Positions 49,736-58,333 of a stretch of 64,000 nucleotides of DNA are shown piece by piece. The stretch lies in assembly GCF_011751765.2 (NCBI RefSeq), contig NZ_CP061169.1, positions 3,100,001 to 3,164,000 on the forward strand, written 5' to 3'. The number at the start of each line of letters is the position of its first letter. Within the stretch, counting starts at the first letter, position 1. Under the pieces are notes generated by a model. That model saw only the letters and a program-made list of their open reading frames with translations. It was not told where the DNA came from and did not search any database. This stretch comes from Paramicrobacterium chengjingii (GTDB lineage: Bacteria > Actinomycetota > Actinomycetes > Actinomycetales > Microbacteriaceae). A program made the translations under genes and the position numbers.

Positions 49736-50662
49736 TTAGTCCGCACGTTGTGAACGCTTCAGCAGAGGAAGCGATATGAAGAAGATGATGAGAAGCATGA
49801 CGACAGCGATCGCAGCACCTTTACCAACCTCGAGATAACTGAAGGCATTGAAATAGCCGAAAAGCTCGAGAGTCTCAGTTGAGTTTCCGGGGCCGCCTCC
49901 CGTCATGACGTAGATCGTGTCAAACCGTCGAATGGCGTCCATGACCCGAAAGAGAAGAGCAAGAGTGATCATTGGCTTGAGCAACGGCAAAGTCACGTGC
50001 CAGAACATCTTCCAGCCACTTGCCCCGTCCATCTGTGCCGCTTCGTAAACCTCACCCGAAATGGAGCGGAGTCCTGCGAGAAGAATAACCACGACGAACG
50101 GCGTTGACAGCCATACATCGGCAACGATCACAGAGGGCATCGCCAATGAAGCATCCCCGAGCCAATCGACCGGCGGAATACCTAGCGTTCCAAGAATTCC
50201 ATTGATCGCACCGGAATCAGAGTTGTAGAGCATGCGCCACAGCAGCCCCACAACCACCGGCGTGGTCATCATCGGAATCAGATAGAGCGAGCGTATGACT
50301 CCAGCGCCCACAAACTCCCTCGCCAAGAGCAACGCGATAGCGAGGCCGAATGCAACTTGAATGGCCACGGTTGCAATCACCTGATAGGCCGTGAGCCCAA
50401 GCGCATGCCAGAAGGCTCCGTCGCCAGCGAGCTCGATGAAGTTCTGAAACCAGGCAAATGTGGCGCCGGTGGGATCGGCGAGGTTCCAATCGAGAAGCGA
50501 AGTATAAATCGCCAGCACCAGCGGAACGGCGGTCAGGGCAAACAGAATGAGAAACGGCGGCCCGATGAGAATAAACCAGGTCAGATTTCCGTCCCGCTGG
50601 AACCCGCCGCCGAGACCTCGGCGGGTTCCAGTGACCATCAGGTGAGTGTCTGTTGTAGCCAT
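49736..50662 (-). CDS. Sugar ABC permease, MalF type (CUT1)
   Basis: The protein has 308 residues and six helices. FILIGPPFLILFALTAVPLV opens the first helix, and the EAA loop is YEAAQMDGASGWKMFWHVTLP. The start overlaps the binding-protein stop by one base (TAATG). It works with the MalG-type permease encoded on the other side of the binding protein. No ATPase gene is nearby, so a shared MsiK-like ATPase is expected elsewhere. Confidence 0.88.
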   Translation of the reverse strand: MATTDTHLMVTGTRRGLGGGFQRDGNLTWFILIGPPFLILFALTAVPLVLAIYTSLLDWNLADPTGATFAWFQNFIELAGDGAFWHALGLTAYQVIATVAIQVAFGLAIALLLAREFVGAGVIRSLYLIPMMTTPVVVGLLWRMLYNSDSGAINGILGTLGIPPVDWLGDASLAMPSVIVADVWLSTPFVVVILLAGLRSISGEVYEAAQMDGASGWKMFWHVTLPLLKPMITLALLFRVMDAIRRFDTIYVMTGGGPGNSTETLELFGYFNAFSYLEVGKGAAIAVVMLLIIFFISLPLLKRSQRAD

Positions 50663-51972
50663 TATTCGATGAGCTGCTTCACAGTGTCGTTTGCTTCTTT
50701 CAGCGCCGCATCTACGCCGGCCTGATCACCGAGAACCTTGGATAGTGCGAGCGAGACGGCACCTCGGATTTCGGTTCCCTGTGGGATCAATGGCGAGTAG
50801 TTCGGATTGGCGAACGCAATTGCGTCCGACATGGCGTCCAAGTACTCCGGGTTGTACGCTTCACGGACCTTGTCATCTTTCAGCGCGTCGACGCGTGCCG
50901 GTGAACCGTTCAGGCCCGAGACTGCCTGCCCCACGGCTACGTCCTTGCTTGTGAGGTATTGAATCAGCTTCCACGACGCATCAGTATTCTCAATATTGGC
51001 TGCCATCGAGAAACCCCAGACTGCGCCGACAATATAGTCGTCGCCTTCGCCCGTTGGTGCCACGTAACCGACGTCACCGGCGACAGAGGATTGCGACTCG
51101 TCTTCGAGAGCGGGTCCCAGCTGAGCGGCGTCCAGCCACATTGCAGCTTTGCCTTGGAGCATCGCGGCCTGCGCCTCAAGATACGTGTAATTTGCCGTGC
51201 CGGACGGTGCGTAATCCCCCAGCAGTTGTTTGTATTGTTCAGTCGTCTTGACGCTCGCGGGATCAGTCAGGACGTCGTACTGTGGTTCGCCATCGGAATC
51301 TGCCCAACGCCCGCCATTCAGAAACCACATCATGAGCCACGTGAACGAGTTCTCATTGCCGGATCGTGAACCACGGCCGACGAAACCCGCCTGGTCCTGC
51401 TCGGGGATCGTCAGCTTCTCTGCTGCCTCAACGATCTCGTCCATCGACGTCGGAGGCGATGCCGGATCAAGGCCAGCTTCCTCGAACATTGACTTGTTGT
51501 AATAAAGCAGATCCGCTCCGACTTGATAGGGCATCGTGTACGTCGATCCATCGAGCTCCAGTGACTTTCTCAAGTCGTCGGGGAACCCGTCCAGATACGC
51601 GGAGTCCGTCGCTTTGGAGTCACCGATGTAGGTGTCGAGGGGCTGAATCCATTCGGCAGCGACGAGCGTACTGAGGTTCTTTGCTCCCGCCTGCACGACG
51701 TCGTACTGGCTTGACGCACTCCCCAGGGAGAGACTGAGCTTGGCATCCATCCCCGATTCGGGCACGAGGTCGACATTGACTTTGATCCCCGTCTCTTCCG
51801 TGAACTCGGGAATGTATACATCACGCAGTTCCTTCGACGCGTCGGTTTCTATCAACAGAAGGTTGACTTCGTCACCGCCTCCGCCTGAGTTCGTGCATCC
51901 GGTCAATGAAATTGCTATGGCCGCTGCCGCCACGGCCGCAGTCGTGGCTGCAAACCGGTTTTTGTGTCTCAT
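50662..51972 (-). CDS. Extracellular sugar-binding lipoprotein, family 1
   Basis: The protein has 436 residues. The signal MRHKNRFAATTAAVAAAAIA leads to the lipobox SLTGC. The SBP_bac_1 body includes EFTEETGIKVNVDLVPESGM, YDVVQAGAKNLSTLVAAEWI, YTMPYQVGADLLYYNKSMFE and MLQGKAAMWLDAAQLGPAL. The ATG follows AAGGAATATCTGAC. It binds a monosaccharide, polyol or oligosaccharide; the companion dehydrogenase favours a polyol or sugar acid, by inference. Confidence 0.9.
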   Translation of the reverse strand: MRHKNRFAATTAAVAAAAIAISLTGCTNSGGGGDEVNLLLIETDASKELRDVYIPEFTEETGIKVNVDLVPESGMDAKLSLSLGSASSQYDVVQAGAKNLSTLVAAEWIQPLDTYIGDSKATDSAYLDGFPDDLRKSLELDGSTYTMPYQVGADLLYYNKSMFEEAGLDPASPPTSMDEIVEAAEKLTIPEQDQAGFVGRGSRSGNENSFTWLMMWFLNGGRWADSDGEPQYDVLTDPASVKTTEQYKQLLGDYAPSGTANYTYLEAQAAMLQGKAAMWLDAAQLGPALEDESQSSVAGDVGYVAPTGEGDDYIVGAVWGFSMAANIENTDASWKLIQYLTSKDVAVGQAVSGLNGSPARVDALKDDKVREAYNPEYLDAMSDAIAFANPNYSPLIPQGTEIRGAVSLALSKVLGDQAGVDAALKEANDTVKQLIE

Positions 51973-52003
51973 GTCAGATATTCCTTGTCGTTAGAAAATG
52001 CTG

Positions 52004-52813
52004 CTATTTGACGGCTCCAGCAGTCAGCCCTCTGATCAGGCCCTTCTGCGTGAAGATTGTGAAGATGAGCACGGGAAGGATGACGAGCACTGACGCTGCG
52101 GAAAGCTCCGCCCAATCGACACCCGCGTAACTGATGAATCCTTGGATGCTCACGGAGACCGTTCGCGTTTCCCGTCCCGAGAGGATCAACGGGTAGAAGA
52201 ATTCATTCCACGACATGATGAACGAGAAGATCGCGCAGGTCGCAATCCCGGGCCACGACGATGGAACGATGATGCGGAACAGCGCCTGAATTCGCGTACA
52301 GCCGTCAATTCGTGCCGCCTCTTCGAGGGCAACAGGGATTGACCTGAAGTATCCCGCCATAATCCATGTGACAAAGGGCAGGGTGATGGTCAGATAGACG
52401 AGTACAAGTGCCGGGTAGGTGTCAAGTAGGCCCGTCGCCCGAAACATGAGGAAGAAGGGCAGTGCGAATCCCATCGGCGGCGCCATGCGCACGAGAATGA
52501 TCCAGATTCCCATGGCCCCGGTTGCTTTGCCCTGCGTACGAGCGATTGTGTACCCGGCGGTGATTCCGAAGAACAGCGACAGCAAGGTCGTCGCAGCGAC
52601 GATGATCAAGCTGTTTCCATATGCCTCGAAGAAGTCGGACTGACCGAGCACCGACGCAAAGCTGTCGAACGAGGGAATGAACGAAAAACCGCCCTGCGCG
52701 CTTCTGCCAACCTTCAGCGATGTGACAAGCAACCAGACCAACGGCAATAAGCTGCCCAGAACGATGATGTACGTCAGCACCGTGCGTGCTGCCCCAAATG
52801 AGTTTTTCTGCAT
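52004..52813 (-). CDS. Sugar ABC permease, MalG type (CUT1)
   Basis: The protein has 269 residues and six helices. The EAA loop is EEAARIDGCTRIQALFRIIVP and the end is VLIFTIFTQKGLIRGLTAG, the standard MalG tail. It lies 10 bp after the zinc dehydrogenase gene and 31 bp before the binding-protein gene. The order MalG, SBP, MalF in transcription is a less common arrangement. Confidence 0.88.
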   Translation of the reverse strand: MQKNSFGAARTVLTYIIVLGSLLPLVWLLVTSLKVGRSAQGGFSFIPSFDSFASVLGQSDFFEAYGNSLIIVAATTLLSLFFGITAGYTIARTQGKATGAMGIWIILVRMAPPMGFALPFFLMFRATGLLDTYPALVLVYLTITLPFVTWIMAGYFRSIPVALEEAARIDGCTRIQALFRIIVPSSWPGIATCAIFSFIMSWNEFFYPLILSGRETRTVSVSIQGFISYAGVDWAELSAASVLVILPVLIFTIFTQKGLIRGLTAGAVK

Positions 52814-52822
52814 CGAGGGCCT

Positions 52823-53863
52823 TCAGACAGTTACTTGGACTTTGATGGTGTCGATGCTCGGGTCAGCCATCGCGTCGAATGCAGCCTGCGCCTCATCCAA
52901 GCTAAATGAGTGAGTGAGCAGCGGTGCGATATCGATCGCACCAGACGCCATCATGTCGATCGCGATCTGTGTTTCGTCGTTGGCTCCCGTGCACCCCACG
53001 ATGTCGATCTCCTTGTGAAGGATCGGCATGAGGTCCACACTGACAGTCGGCTGCACCGCCCCAAAAAACATGATTCTGCCTCGTTTGCGGACGATGTGAA
53101 TGGTGTCTTGGTATGTGGCATCAATGCCGACCGATTCGATGACGACGTCAGCCCCTACTCCGTCGGTCTCAGCTGAAACGACGTCGCGAAGTTTGGCGGT
53201 CAGCGGGTTGACTGTGACATCTGCTCCAAGCTGCCGTGCAACTGTGAGCCGAAAGTCGGACGTATCGCTGGCGACGATCCGCCCAGCTCCCGCAGCGCGT
53301 GCCGCTTGGATCATGCAGAGTCCCAGGGTTCCTGCACCAAGGACGACGACGGTGTCTCCGAGGCGGATGCTCGCTCGATTAATCACGTGTATCGCGTTGG
53401 AGAGGGGCTCGATGAGGGCCCCCATCGCGTAGGTCAGGTTCTCGGGCAAGTTGTAGACCTGGGAGCTCTCCACGGCGAGATACTCAGCCATGGAGCCTTG
53501 TTCGAACCCCCGCAGACTCGATCCTGTCACTCGCTTGTTGTCGCAGATGGATATCCAGCCATTCCGGCACGGTTCGCACTGTCCGCACACGACCTGCGGG
53601 TCTACGGTGACGCGGTCCCCCACGGTCACAGATTCGACGGCGCTGCCGATCTCTTCGACGATTCCCGCCGCCTCATGGCTCATGATGAGACCATCTCGAC
53701 GGGCGGTGCCGGCCGCGTCCATGAACCCGTGGAGGTCCGAACCGCAGATACCAGCAACATGAATACGGACGAGAACTTGGCTGGGAGAGATCTCCGGCCG
53801 TGGCACGTCCTCTGTGACGAGAATTTTGCGGTCGCGCTCAGCGCGGATAAGAGCTGCCTTCAT
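52823..53863 (-). CDS. Zinc-dependent alcohol/polyol dehydrogenase
   Basis: The protein has 346 residues. The catalytic zinc site is GICGSDLHGF with SHEAAGIVEE. The structural zinc Cys cluster is VVCGQCEPCRNGWISICDN, and the NAD loop VVLGAGTLGLCMIQAARAAG. This is the sorbitol/threonine dehydrogenase branch of MDR. It oxidises a sugar alcohol or sugar acid hydroxyl. It overlaps the HPS-family gene by 4 bp. Its context suggests the first oxidation of the imported compound. Confidence 0.9.
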   Translation of the reverse strand: MKAALIRAERDRKILVTEDVPRPEISPSQVLVRIHVAGICGSDLHGFMDAAGTARRDGLIMSHEAAGIVEEIGSAVESVTVGDRVTVDPQVVCGQCEPCRNGWISICDNKRVTGSSLRGFEQGSMAEYLAVESSQVYNLPENLTYAMGALIEPLSNAIHVINRASIRLGDTVVVLGAGTLGLCMIQAARAAGAGRIVASDTSDFRLTVARQLGADVTVNPLTAKLRDVVSAETDGVGADVVIESVGIDATYQDTIHIVRKRGRIMFFGAVQPTVSVDLMPILHKEIDIVGCTGANDETQIAIDMMASGAIDIAPLLTHSFSLDEAQAAFDAMADPSIDTIKVQVTV

Positions 53864-54525
53864 GACTTTTCGTTCCCCTTAATGACGTTCTTCGTCGTCG
53901 CGATGAATTCCGAGAGAGCTTTTCTCGGCTCCTCCGCCGACAAGAGCGGTTCGCCCTGAACGATGACGCTTGCGCCGGCCTCTACGGCGCGCCTGCTCTC
54001 GTCAGCGTCGTACGTTGCGTACGAAACGGGAATATCTACCGCCAGGGCGACTTCACGGAGAACTCCAATGGGCGAGCCCTCGGGCTGGTGCCTCTTCTGG
54101 TCCACGCCAAAGTGCACCATCACGTAGTCTGCGCCCGTGTGCGCGGCTTCTACTGCTCGTTCAACGGGATTCTCAACATTGAAGAGATCGACGGTCAGCG
54201 CTATTGAGAGATCGTGGGCTGCGTACACCGCCTCCTGAATAGTCTCGAGCGGCGCGTGGGCCGAGACGGTCACGTTATTCGCCCCGAGACGGTGTGCGGC
54301 GCTGATGTACTTCGCCGGTGACGACATCACCATGAGGTCAAAGAGAACGTAAGGAGCCTCGAGCTGGTCCTTGAGCTCCTCGAGACCTCGAAGCCCCTCA
54401 AATTCGATAAGTGGCTTACCAATTTCGATCCAATCGGCGCCGCTCGCCTGTGCGATCTCGATGAGTTCGCGTGCGTGCTCGGCAGACGTCGTGTCAATCG
54501 CAATTTGGACCTTCGGTGGTGCCAT
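53860..54525 (-). CDS. HPS/KGPDC (OMPDC-superfamily) protein lacking hallmark catalytic residues
   Basis: The protein has 221 residues. PPKVQIAIDTTSAEHARELI, DWIEIGKPLIEFEGLRG and DYVMVHFGVDQKR match hexulose-6-phosphate synthase and 3-keto-gulonate-6-phosphate decarboxylase layouts. The DxKxxD motif that carries the catalytic Lys and Mg-binding Asp is FDLMVMSS here: Lys is Met and the second Asp is Ser. Either the chemistry differs or the enzyme is inactive. The start MAPPKVQ follows GGAGAAACCAC. It is the first gene of the DeoR-linked operon. Confidence 0.8.
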   Translation of the reverse strand: MAPPKVQIAIDTTSAEHARELIEIAQASGADWIEIGKPLIEFEGLRGLEELKDQLEAPYVLFDLMVMSSPAKYISAAHRLGANNVTVSAHAPLETIQEAVYAAHDLSIALTVDLFNVENPVERAVEAAHTGADYVMVHFGVDQKRHQPEGSPIGVLREVALAVDIPVSYATYDADESRRAVEAGASVIVQGEPLLSAEEPRKALSEFIATTKNVIKGNEKS

Positions 54526-54551
54526 GTGGTTTCTCCATTGAAATTTGTATT

Positions 54552-54621
54552 CAAACATCTCAAACATTGAGGATGATCAAAGAATACATATTGAACGTGC
54601 TTTTGCACAACTGAATGTTTG
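54552..54621. promoter_or_regulatory. CAAACAT repeats between HPS-family and DeoR genes
   Basis: CAAACAT occurs at 54552-54558 and 54561-54567 (9 bp apart) and inverted as ATGTTTG at 54615-54621, in the AT-rich divergent gap. DeoR-family proteins bind tandem or inverted short repeats of this sort. A further pair of CTTGCAA words lies at about 54653 and 54669, nearer the regulator. Confidence 0.42.
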
Positions 54622-54695
54622 TTTCACCAAAATATCGCACATCTTGCAAGCATCTGTCTTGCAAATAAACGTGTCTGGTGTGGTAGAAAACACAT

Positions 54696-55487
54696 ATGAA
54701 AACTGAACGACAGAGCGAGATTGTGGACCGCCTTGAGCTGGCAGGAACAGTGAGCGTCATAGATCTCAGCTCGGAGTTTGCCGTATCTGAAATGACAATT
54801 AGGCGCGATCTTCTCGAGCTAGAAACAGCGGGGTTGGTTCGACGAACCCACGGCGGGGCAACACGATCACTTGGCCGTGCGTTTGAACCGCCATTTCGCA
54901 TGCGATCGGCGTCGTCAAGTGCGTCCAAGGCTGCGATCGCAGCGGCGGCAGCAGCCTATGTGCGCGAGGGCGACGCAATCGGGCTCGATGTTGGCTCGAC
55001 GGTGATTGAAATGATCCCCGCATTTGCTCACGTCGATAATCTGACTGTTGTCACCGCCAGCCTGAGGGTCGCCAACCGGGTTACCGAGCTCCATGCGTTG
55101 GAGCGCTCAGTTCGGCTCATCGTGACCGGCGGGGTGACACGTGCAGATGAACTCTCCCTTACCGGGCAACGAGCAATCGATTGTTATCAGGAGATCCGTC
55201 TCGACAAGGCGTTTATCTCTGTAGGGGGGCTCGAACTTGACGGCGGAGCCACTGAGTTCAACCTTGAGGATGCCGATGTGAAGCGAGCGATGATCGCCTC
55301 AGCACGAGAAGTCGTCATACTCGCCGATTCCAGCAAGTTCCATCAGACCGGGTTCGCTCATGTGATGGACCTCACTCAGGCAGCAACGATCATCACTGAT
55401 TCCGGCATCGACGCGGACGTGTTGCAGGAACTGAGGGCGGCTGGAATACAGGTCGAGGTGGTGCTCGTCTCCGCCGATCACCAATAG
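54696..55487 (+). CDS. DeoR/GlpR-family transcriptional regulator
   Basis: The protein has 263 residues. The N-terminal DeoR HTH is RQSEIVDRLELAGTVSVIDL, then SSEFAVSEMTIRRDLLELE with RRTHGGA. The sensor domain (DAIGLDVGSTVIEMIPAFAH, LIVTGGVTRADELSLTGQRA, FISVGGLELDGG, VVILADSSKFHQTGFAHV) is of the sugar-phosphate-binding isomerase-like fold. A phosphorylated sugar is the usual effector. It is divergent from the HPS-dehydrogenase-importer operon, its likely target. Confidence 0.9.
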   Translation: MKTERQSEIVDRLELAGTVSVIDLSSEFAVSEMTIRRDLLELETAGLVRRTHGGATRSLGRAFEPPFRMRSASSSASKAAIAAAAAAYVREGDAIGLDVGSTVIEMIPAFAHVDNLTVVTASLRVANRVTELHALERSVRLIVTGGVTRADELSLTGQRAIDCYQEIRLDKAFISVGGLELDGGATEFNLEDADVKRAMIASAREVVILADSSKFHQTGFAHVMDLTQAATIITDSGIDADVLQELRAAGIQVEVVLVSADHQ

Positions 55488-55559
55488 ACCCGTTGCACTG
55501 TCGCCGGCGAGAGCGTTCTCTGCGCCTCGTCGAAACCGGGGCACTTCCGTTTTGTCGCC

Positions 55560-57251
55560 TTATATGCCTCCTTCCAGCACGCCCGCGATCTCTTCGACAA
55601 AGCGCTGCACAGCGACGCTTCCCGGGTCGGCCTGACCGACCGAGCGCTCCTGCTGCCACGCTGCACGGCCGCGCTTTGACTGCAGCCGCGTCGTCGACTC
55701 AACGGTAGATCGCGCCACGGAGACCACCACGCTGAGCGGCACGCCGTTCTCGACCGCACCCGCAACCGCGTCGAGCACGTCGAGGAGTGTCTTGTCTCCG
55801 ACCTCGGCTCCACCACGCTCGGCGATGCGATCGACGACAGCGCGCAGCAACGGCGCGACGCGATCGCTGGTCAGATCGCTCTCGGGCGCCAGCATCTGAG
55901 CGGCGCCAATCAGGCCGCTCCCGACCAGCGCCGCGAACGTCGACGGGTTGGCCGCGGAGAACGCGAGCCCTGCCGTGGTCAGGATGCTTCGAGCGTCCGC
56001 ATCTTCGGGCAGTTCAGAGAGCGCATCGACGACGGCCGTGCTTCCCGCCGACACCGTGATTCCCAGGTCGCCATCACCCAACGCTGCATCGAGGTCGCGC
56101 AGCTCATCGGTGTGTCTCGCCATGTTCGGTAACGCGGTGAGCAGTGCGTCACGCAGGGAACTCCGTGTTCCGGTGCGCCCGATGTCGACAGCACTCGAGC
56201 TCGTAGCATCCGTGTCGCTTTCGGTCAGTGCAATGTCGATGTCGGCTACTTCGCCCTGCGTGAAGAACGGTGACGCTGCGGGGTCGCTCAATAGCTCCTC
56301 GAGCTCATCGTCGAGCTGCATGATTGAGAGGGAAGCCCCGGCCATCTCAAGGCTCGTGACGTACTCGCCGATCAGCCGGTAGGCGATGGTGACGCCGCGC
56401 TCGGCGAGCACACGGTGCACTCGCCTGTACACGACGTAGAGCTCCTCGAGCGGAGTCGAGCCCAGCCCGTTGACCAGCACGGCGACGCGGGTGCCGTCGG
56501 TGAGGTCAAGTTCGGTGCCAAGCTGCGCGAGAAAACGGTCGGTGATCTGGTCGGCGGTTTCCAGCGGACCGCGGTGCGTCCCCTTCTCTCCGTGGATTCC
56601 GACGCCGATCTCCATGTCTCCCTCGTCGAGCGAGAACGTTTCTTCCCCGGCCGCAGGTAGCACCGTCGGTGAGAGGCCCACGCCCATCGTCCGTGTTGCC
56701 GCCACCGCTTTGTTGGCAACGCGCTCGACATCGTCGAGTGAGTAGAGCCGATCGGCCGCCGCGCCCGCAGCCTTGTAGACGAGCACGAGCCCGGCGACGC
56801 CGCGCCGCGTCTGCTCTTTTCCCTCGGGCGCCGACTCGATGTCGTCGTTTCCCAGCACCGTACGTACATCGATGCCCGCGGATCGGCAGAGGTCGGCTGC
56901 CATGTCGAAGTTGTACACGTCACCGCCGTAGTTACCGTAGAGGTAGAGGAGGCCGGACCCCGACGAGACGGCGACGGATGCTGCGTGAATCTGCGCTGAG
57001 GAGGGCGACGAAAACACATTGCCGACGGCGACGGCAGAGCAGAGCCCTTTGCCGACGTAGCCGAGAAAGAATGGCAGATGCCCTGAGCCTCCGCCTGTAA
57101 CGATTCCGACGCGGCCCTCGGCCGGAGCATCCGCTCGAACCAGCGCTCGCCTGTCACTCGTCGCCGATCGTAGCTGGGTGCCGTGTGCAAGCAGAATTCC
57201 GTCGAGAACCTCGTCGACGAAGTTATCTGCCGAGTTGATGATCTTTCGCAT
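55560..57251 (-). CDS. Dihydroxyacetone-kinase family protein, DhaK-DhaL fusion
   Basis: The protein has 563 residues. DhaK part, residues 1 to about 330: VTGGGSGHLPFFLGYVGKG, with His220 in GVGIHGEKG as the covalent ketose ligand. DhaL part, about 370-563: LDAALGDGDLGITVSAGS for the ATP/Mg site and GDKTLLDVLDAV. A fused ATP-dependent kinase phosphorylates dihydroxyacetone or another short ketose such as erythrulose. The start is the second ATG, 6 bp after GGAGG; an ATG two codons earlier overlaps the M29 stop. It is the last gene of the sugar operon. Confidence 0.9.
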   Translation of the reverse strand: MRKIINSADNFVDEVLDGILLAHGTQLRSATSDRRALVRADAPAEGRVGIVTGGGSGHLPFFLGYVGKGLCSAVAVGNVFSSPSSAQIHAASVAVSSGSGLLYLYGNYGGDVYNFDMAADLCRSAGIDVRTVLGNDDIESAPEGKEQTRRGVAGLVLVYKAAGAAADRLYSLDDVERVANKAVAATRTMGVGLSPTVLPAAGEETFSLDEGDMEIGVGIHGEKGTHRGPLETADQITDRFLAQLGTELDLTDGTRVAVLVNGLGSTPLEELYVVYRRVHRVLAERGVTIAYRLIGEYVTSLEMAGASLSIMQLDDELEELLSDPAASPFFTQGEVADIDIALTESDTDATSSSAVDIGRTGTRSSLRDALLTALPNMARHTDELRDLDAALGDGDLGITVSAGSTAVVDALSELPEDADARSILTTAGLAFSAANPSTFAALVGSGLIGAAQMLAPESDLTSDRVAPLLRAVVDRIAERGGAEVGDKTLLDVLDAVAGAVENGVPLSVVVSVARSTVESTTRLQSKRGRAAWQQERSVGQADPGSVAVQRFVEEIAGVLEGGI

Positions 57252-57253
57252 TC

Positions 57254-58333
57254 TCATCCTCCGTCGTAATCGCGCCTGAGCACCGGTTGCACCTCGCCGT
57301 TTTTTATGAGCGCAACGTCGTCGGCGAACAGGCTACCGCTGCCACGCAGGTCTTTGACGATGTCCCAGTGAATTGTCGATTCGTTGAGGCCACCGCACTG
57401 CGGGTACGACCGGCCGAGAGCGATATGCGCGGTGCCGAGAATCTTCTCGTCAAGCAGCAGATCGCCGGTGAGCGTCGTCATGGCGGGGTTGGTGCCGATT
57501 CCGAGTTCGCCGACGGTTCGCGCTCCGGGGGTGTCCAGAATTCGCGAGACGAACTCGTAACCCTCTCGGGCGCGTGCGTCGGTGACGACTCCGCGCTCGA
57601 ACTCAAGCTGCAAATCGGTGATGCGGGCACCACCGAACCAGAAAGTTCCCGCGAATCGGATGCTGCCGTCGACGCCGTCTTCGAGCGGAGCCGTTGCGAT
57701 CTCGCCGTCGGGCAGGTTGGCGTCACCGGCGAACGGTACCCACGTTCTGCCCGTGCACGTGAGTGTCAGATCGGTGTCGGCATCCTGAATTCGCACAATC
57801 GATGTCGTGTCAAGCTGCCGGCACAGCGCCTCAAGCGATCGCTTGTGTGCAGTCCACTCCGCGAGTGTCGATGCGAAGAACTCCGCCATCAGGCCGTCAA
57901 AGCTCACGTTGATGAGCTCTGCCCATTCGGGGCTGGGAACACGCACAAGCGTCCATCGTGTGTTCTGCCAGCGTGCCGTTGACACGGCGCCCTTGCCGGC
58001 GCGCTGCAGGCTGAGCCTGCGTTCATCGATGGTGTCGGGCGGCACCACCATTCCGCGAAAGGACACGTGAACATCGGCCCAATTCATCGAGGCGAGCTCC
58101 ATGGGTCCCGGTTCACCGAGGATTGCGTCCGAGGCGAAGTCGAGTGCGTACCTGTCGTACGTCTCGTCGGTCAGCTGCACCTGCGGCAACCCGCCTCGGC
58201 GATACACCTCGCGCACGAAAGCTTCAGCTGCATCGACGACTGAGGCCGACGTGATGAAGATGCTGACGCGGCTTCCCTCTGTCACCTCATTGACGTCGGC
58301 AAGATGCGCGGCCAGTTCGGGCCACCTGCTCAT
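57254..58333 (-). CDS. M29-family aminopeptidase
   Basis: The protein has 359 residues. The dinuclear metal residues of the family are visible: Glu211 in LPDGEIATAP, Glu276 in VGELGIGTNP, His303 in GTAHIALGRSY, and His322 with Asp324 in STIHWDIVKD. It is a predicted cytoplasmic metallo-aminopeptidase (AmpS/aminopeptidase T type) removing N-terminal residues. Its position between an FGGY kinase and a DhaK-DhaL kinase, with a 4-bp overlap to the former, is unusual. It might hydrolyse a glycoconjugate or lactam-type amide; this is speculative. Confidence 0.85.
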   Translation of the reverse strand: MSRWPELAAHLADVNEVTEGSRVSIFITSASVVDAAEAFVREVYRRGGLPQVQLTDETYDRYALDFASDAILGEPGPMELASMNWADVHVSFRGMVVPPDTIDERRLSLQRAGKGAVSTARWQNTRWTLVRVPSPEWAELINVSFDGLMAEFFASTLAEWTAHKRSLEALCRQLDTTSIVRIQDADTDLTLTCTGRTWVPFAGDANLPDGEIATAPLEDGVDGSIRFAGTFWFGGARITDLQLEFERGVVTDARAREGYEFVSRILDTPGARTVGELGIGTNPAMTTLTGDLLLDEKILGTAHIALGRSYPQCGGLNESTIHWDIVKDLRGSGSLFADDVALIKNGEVQPVLRRDYDGG

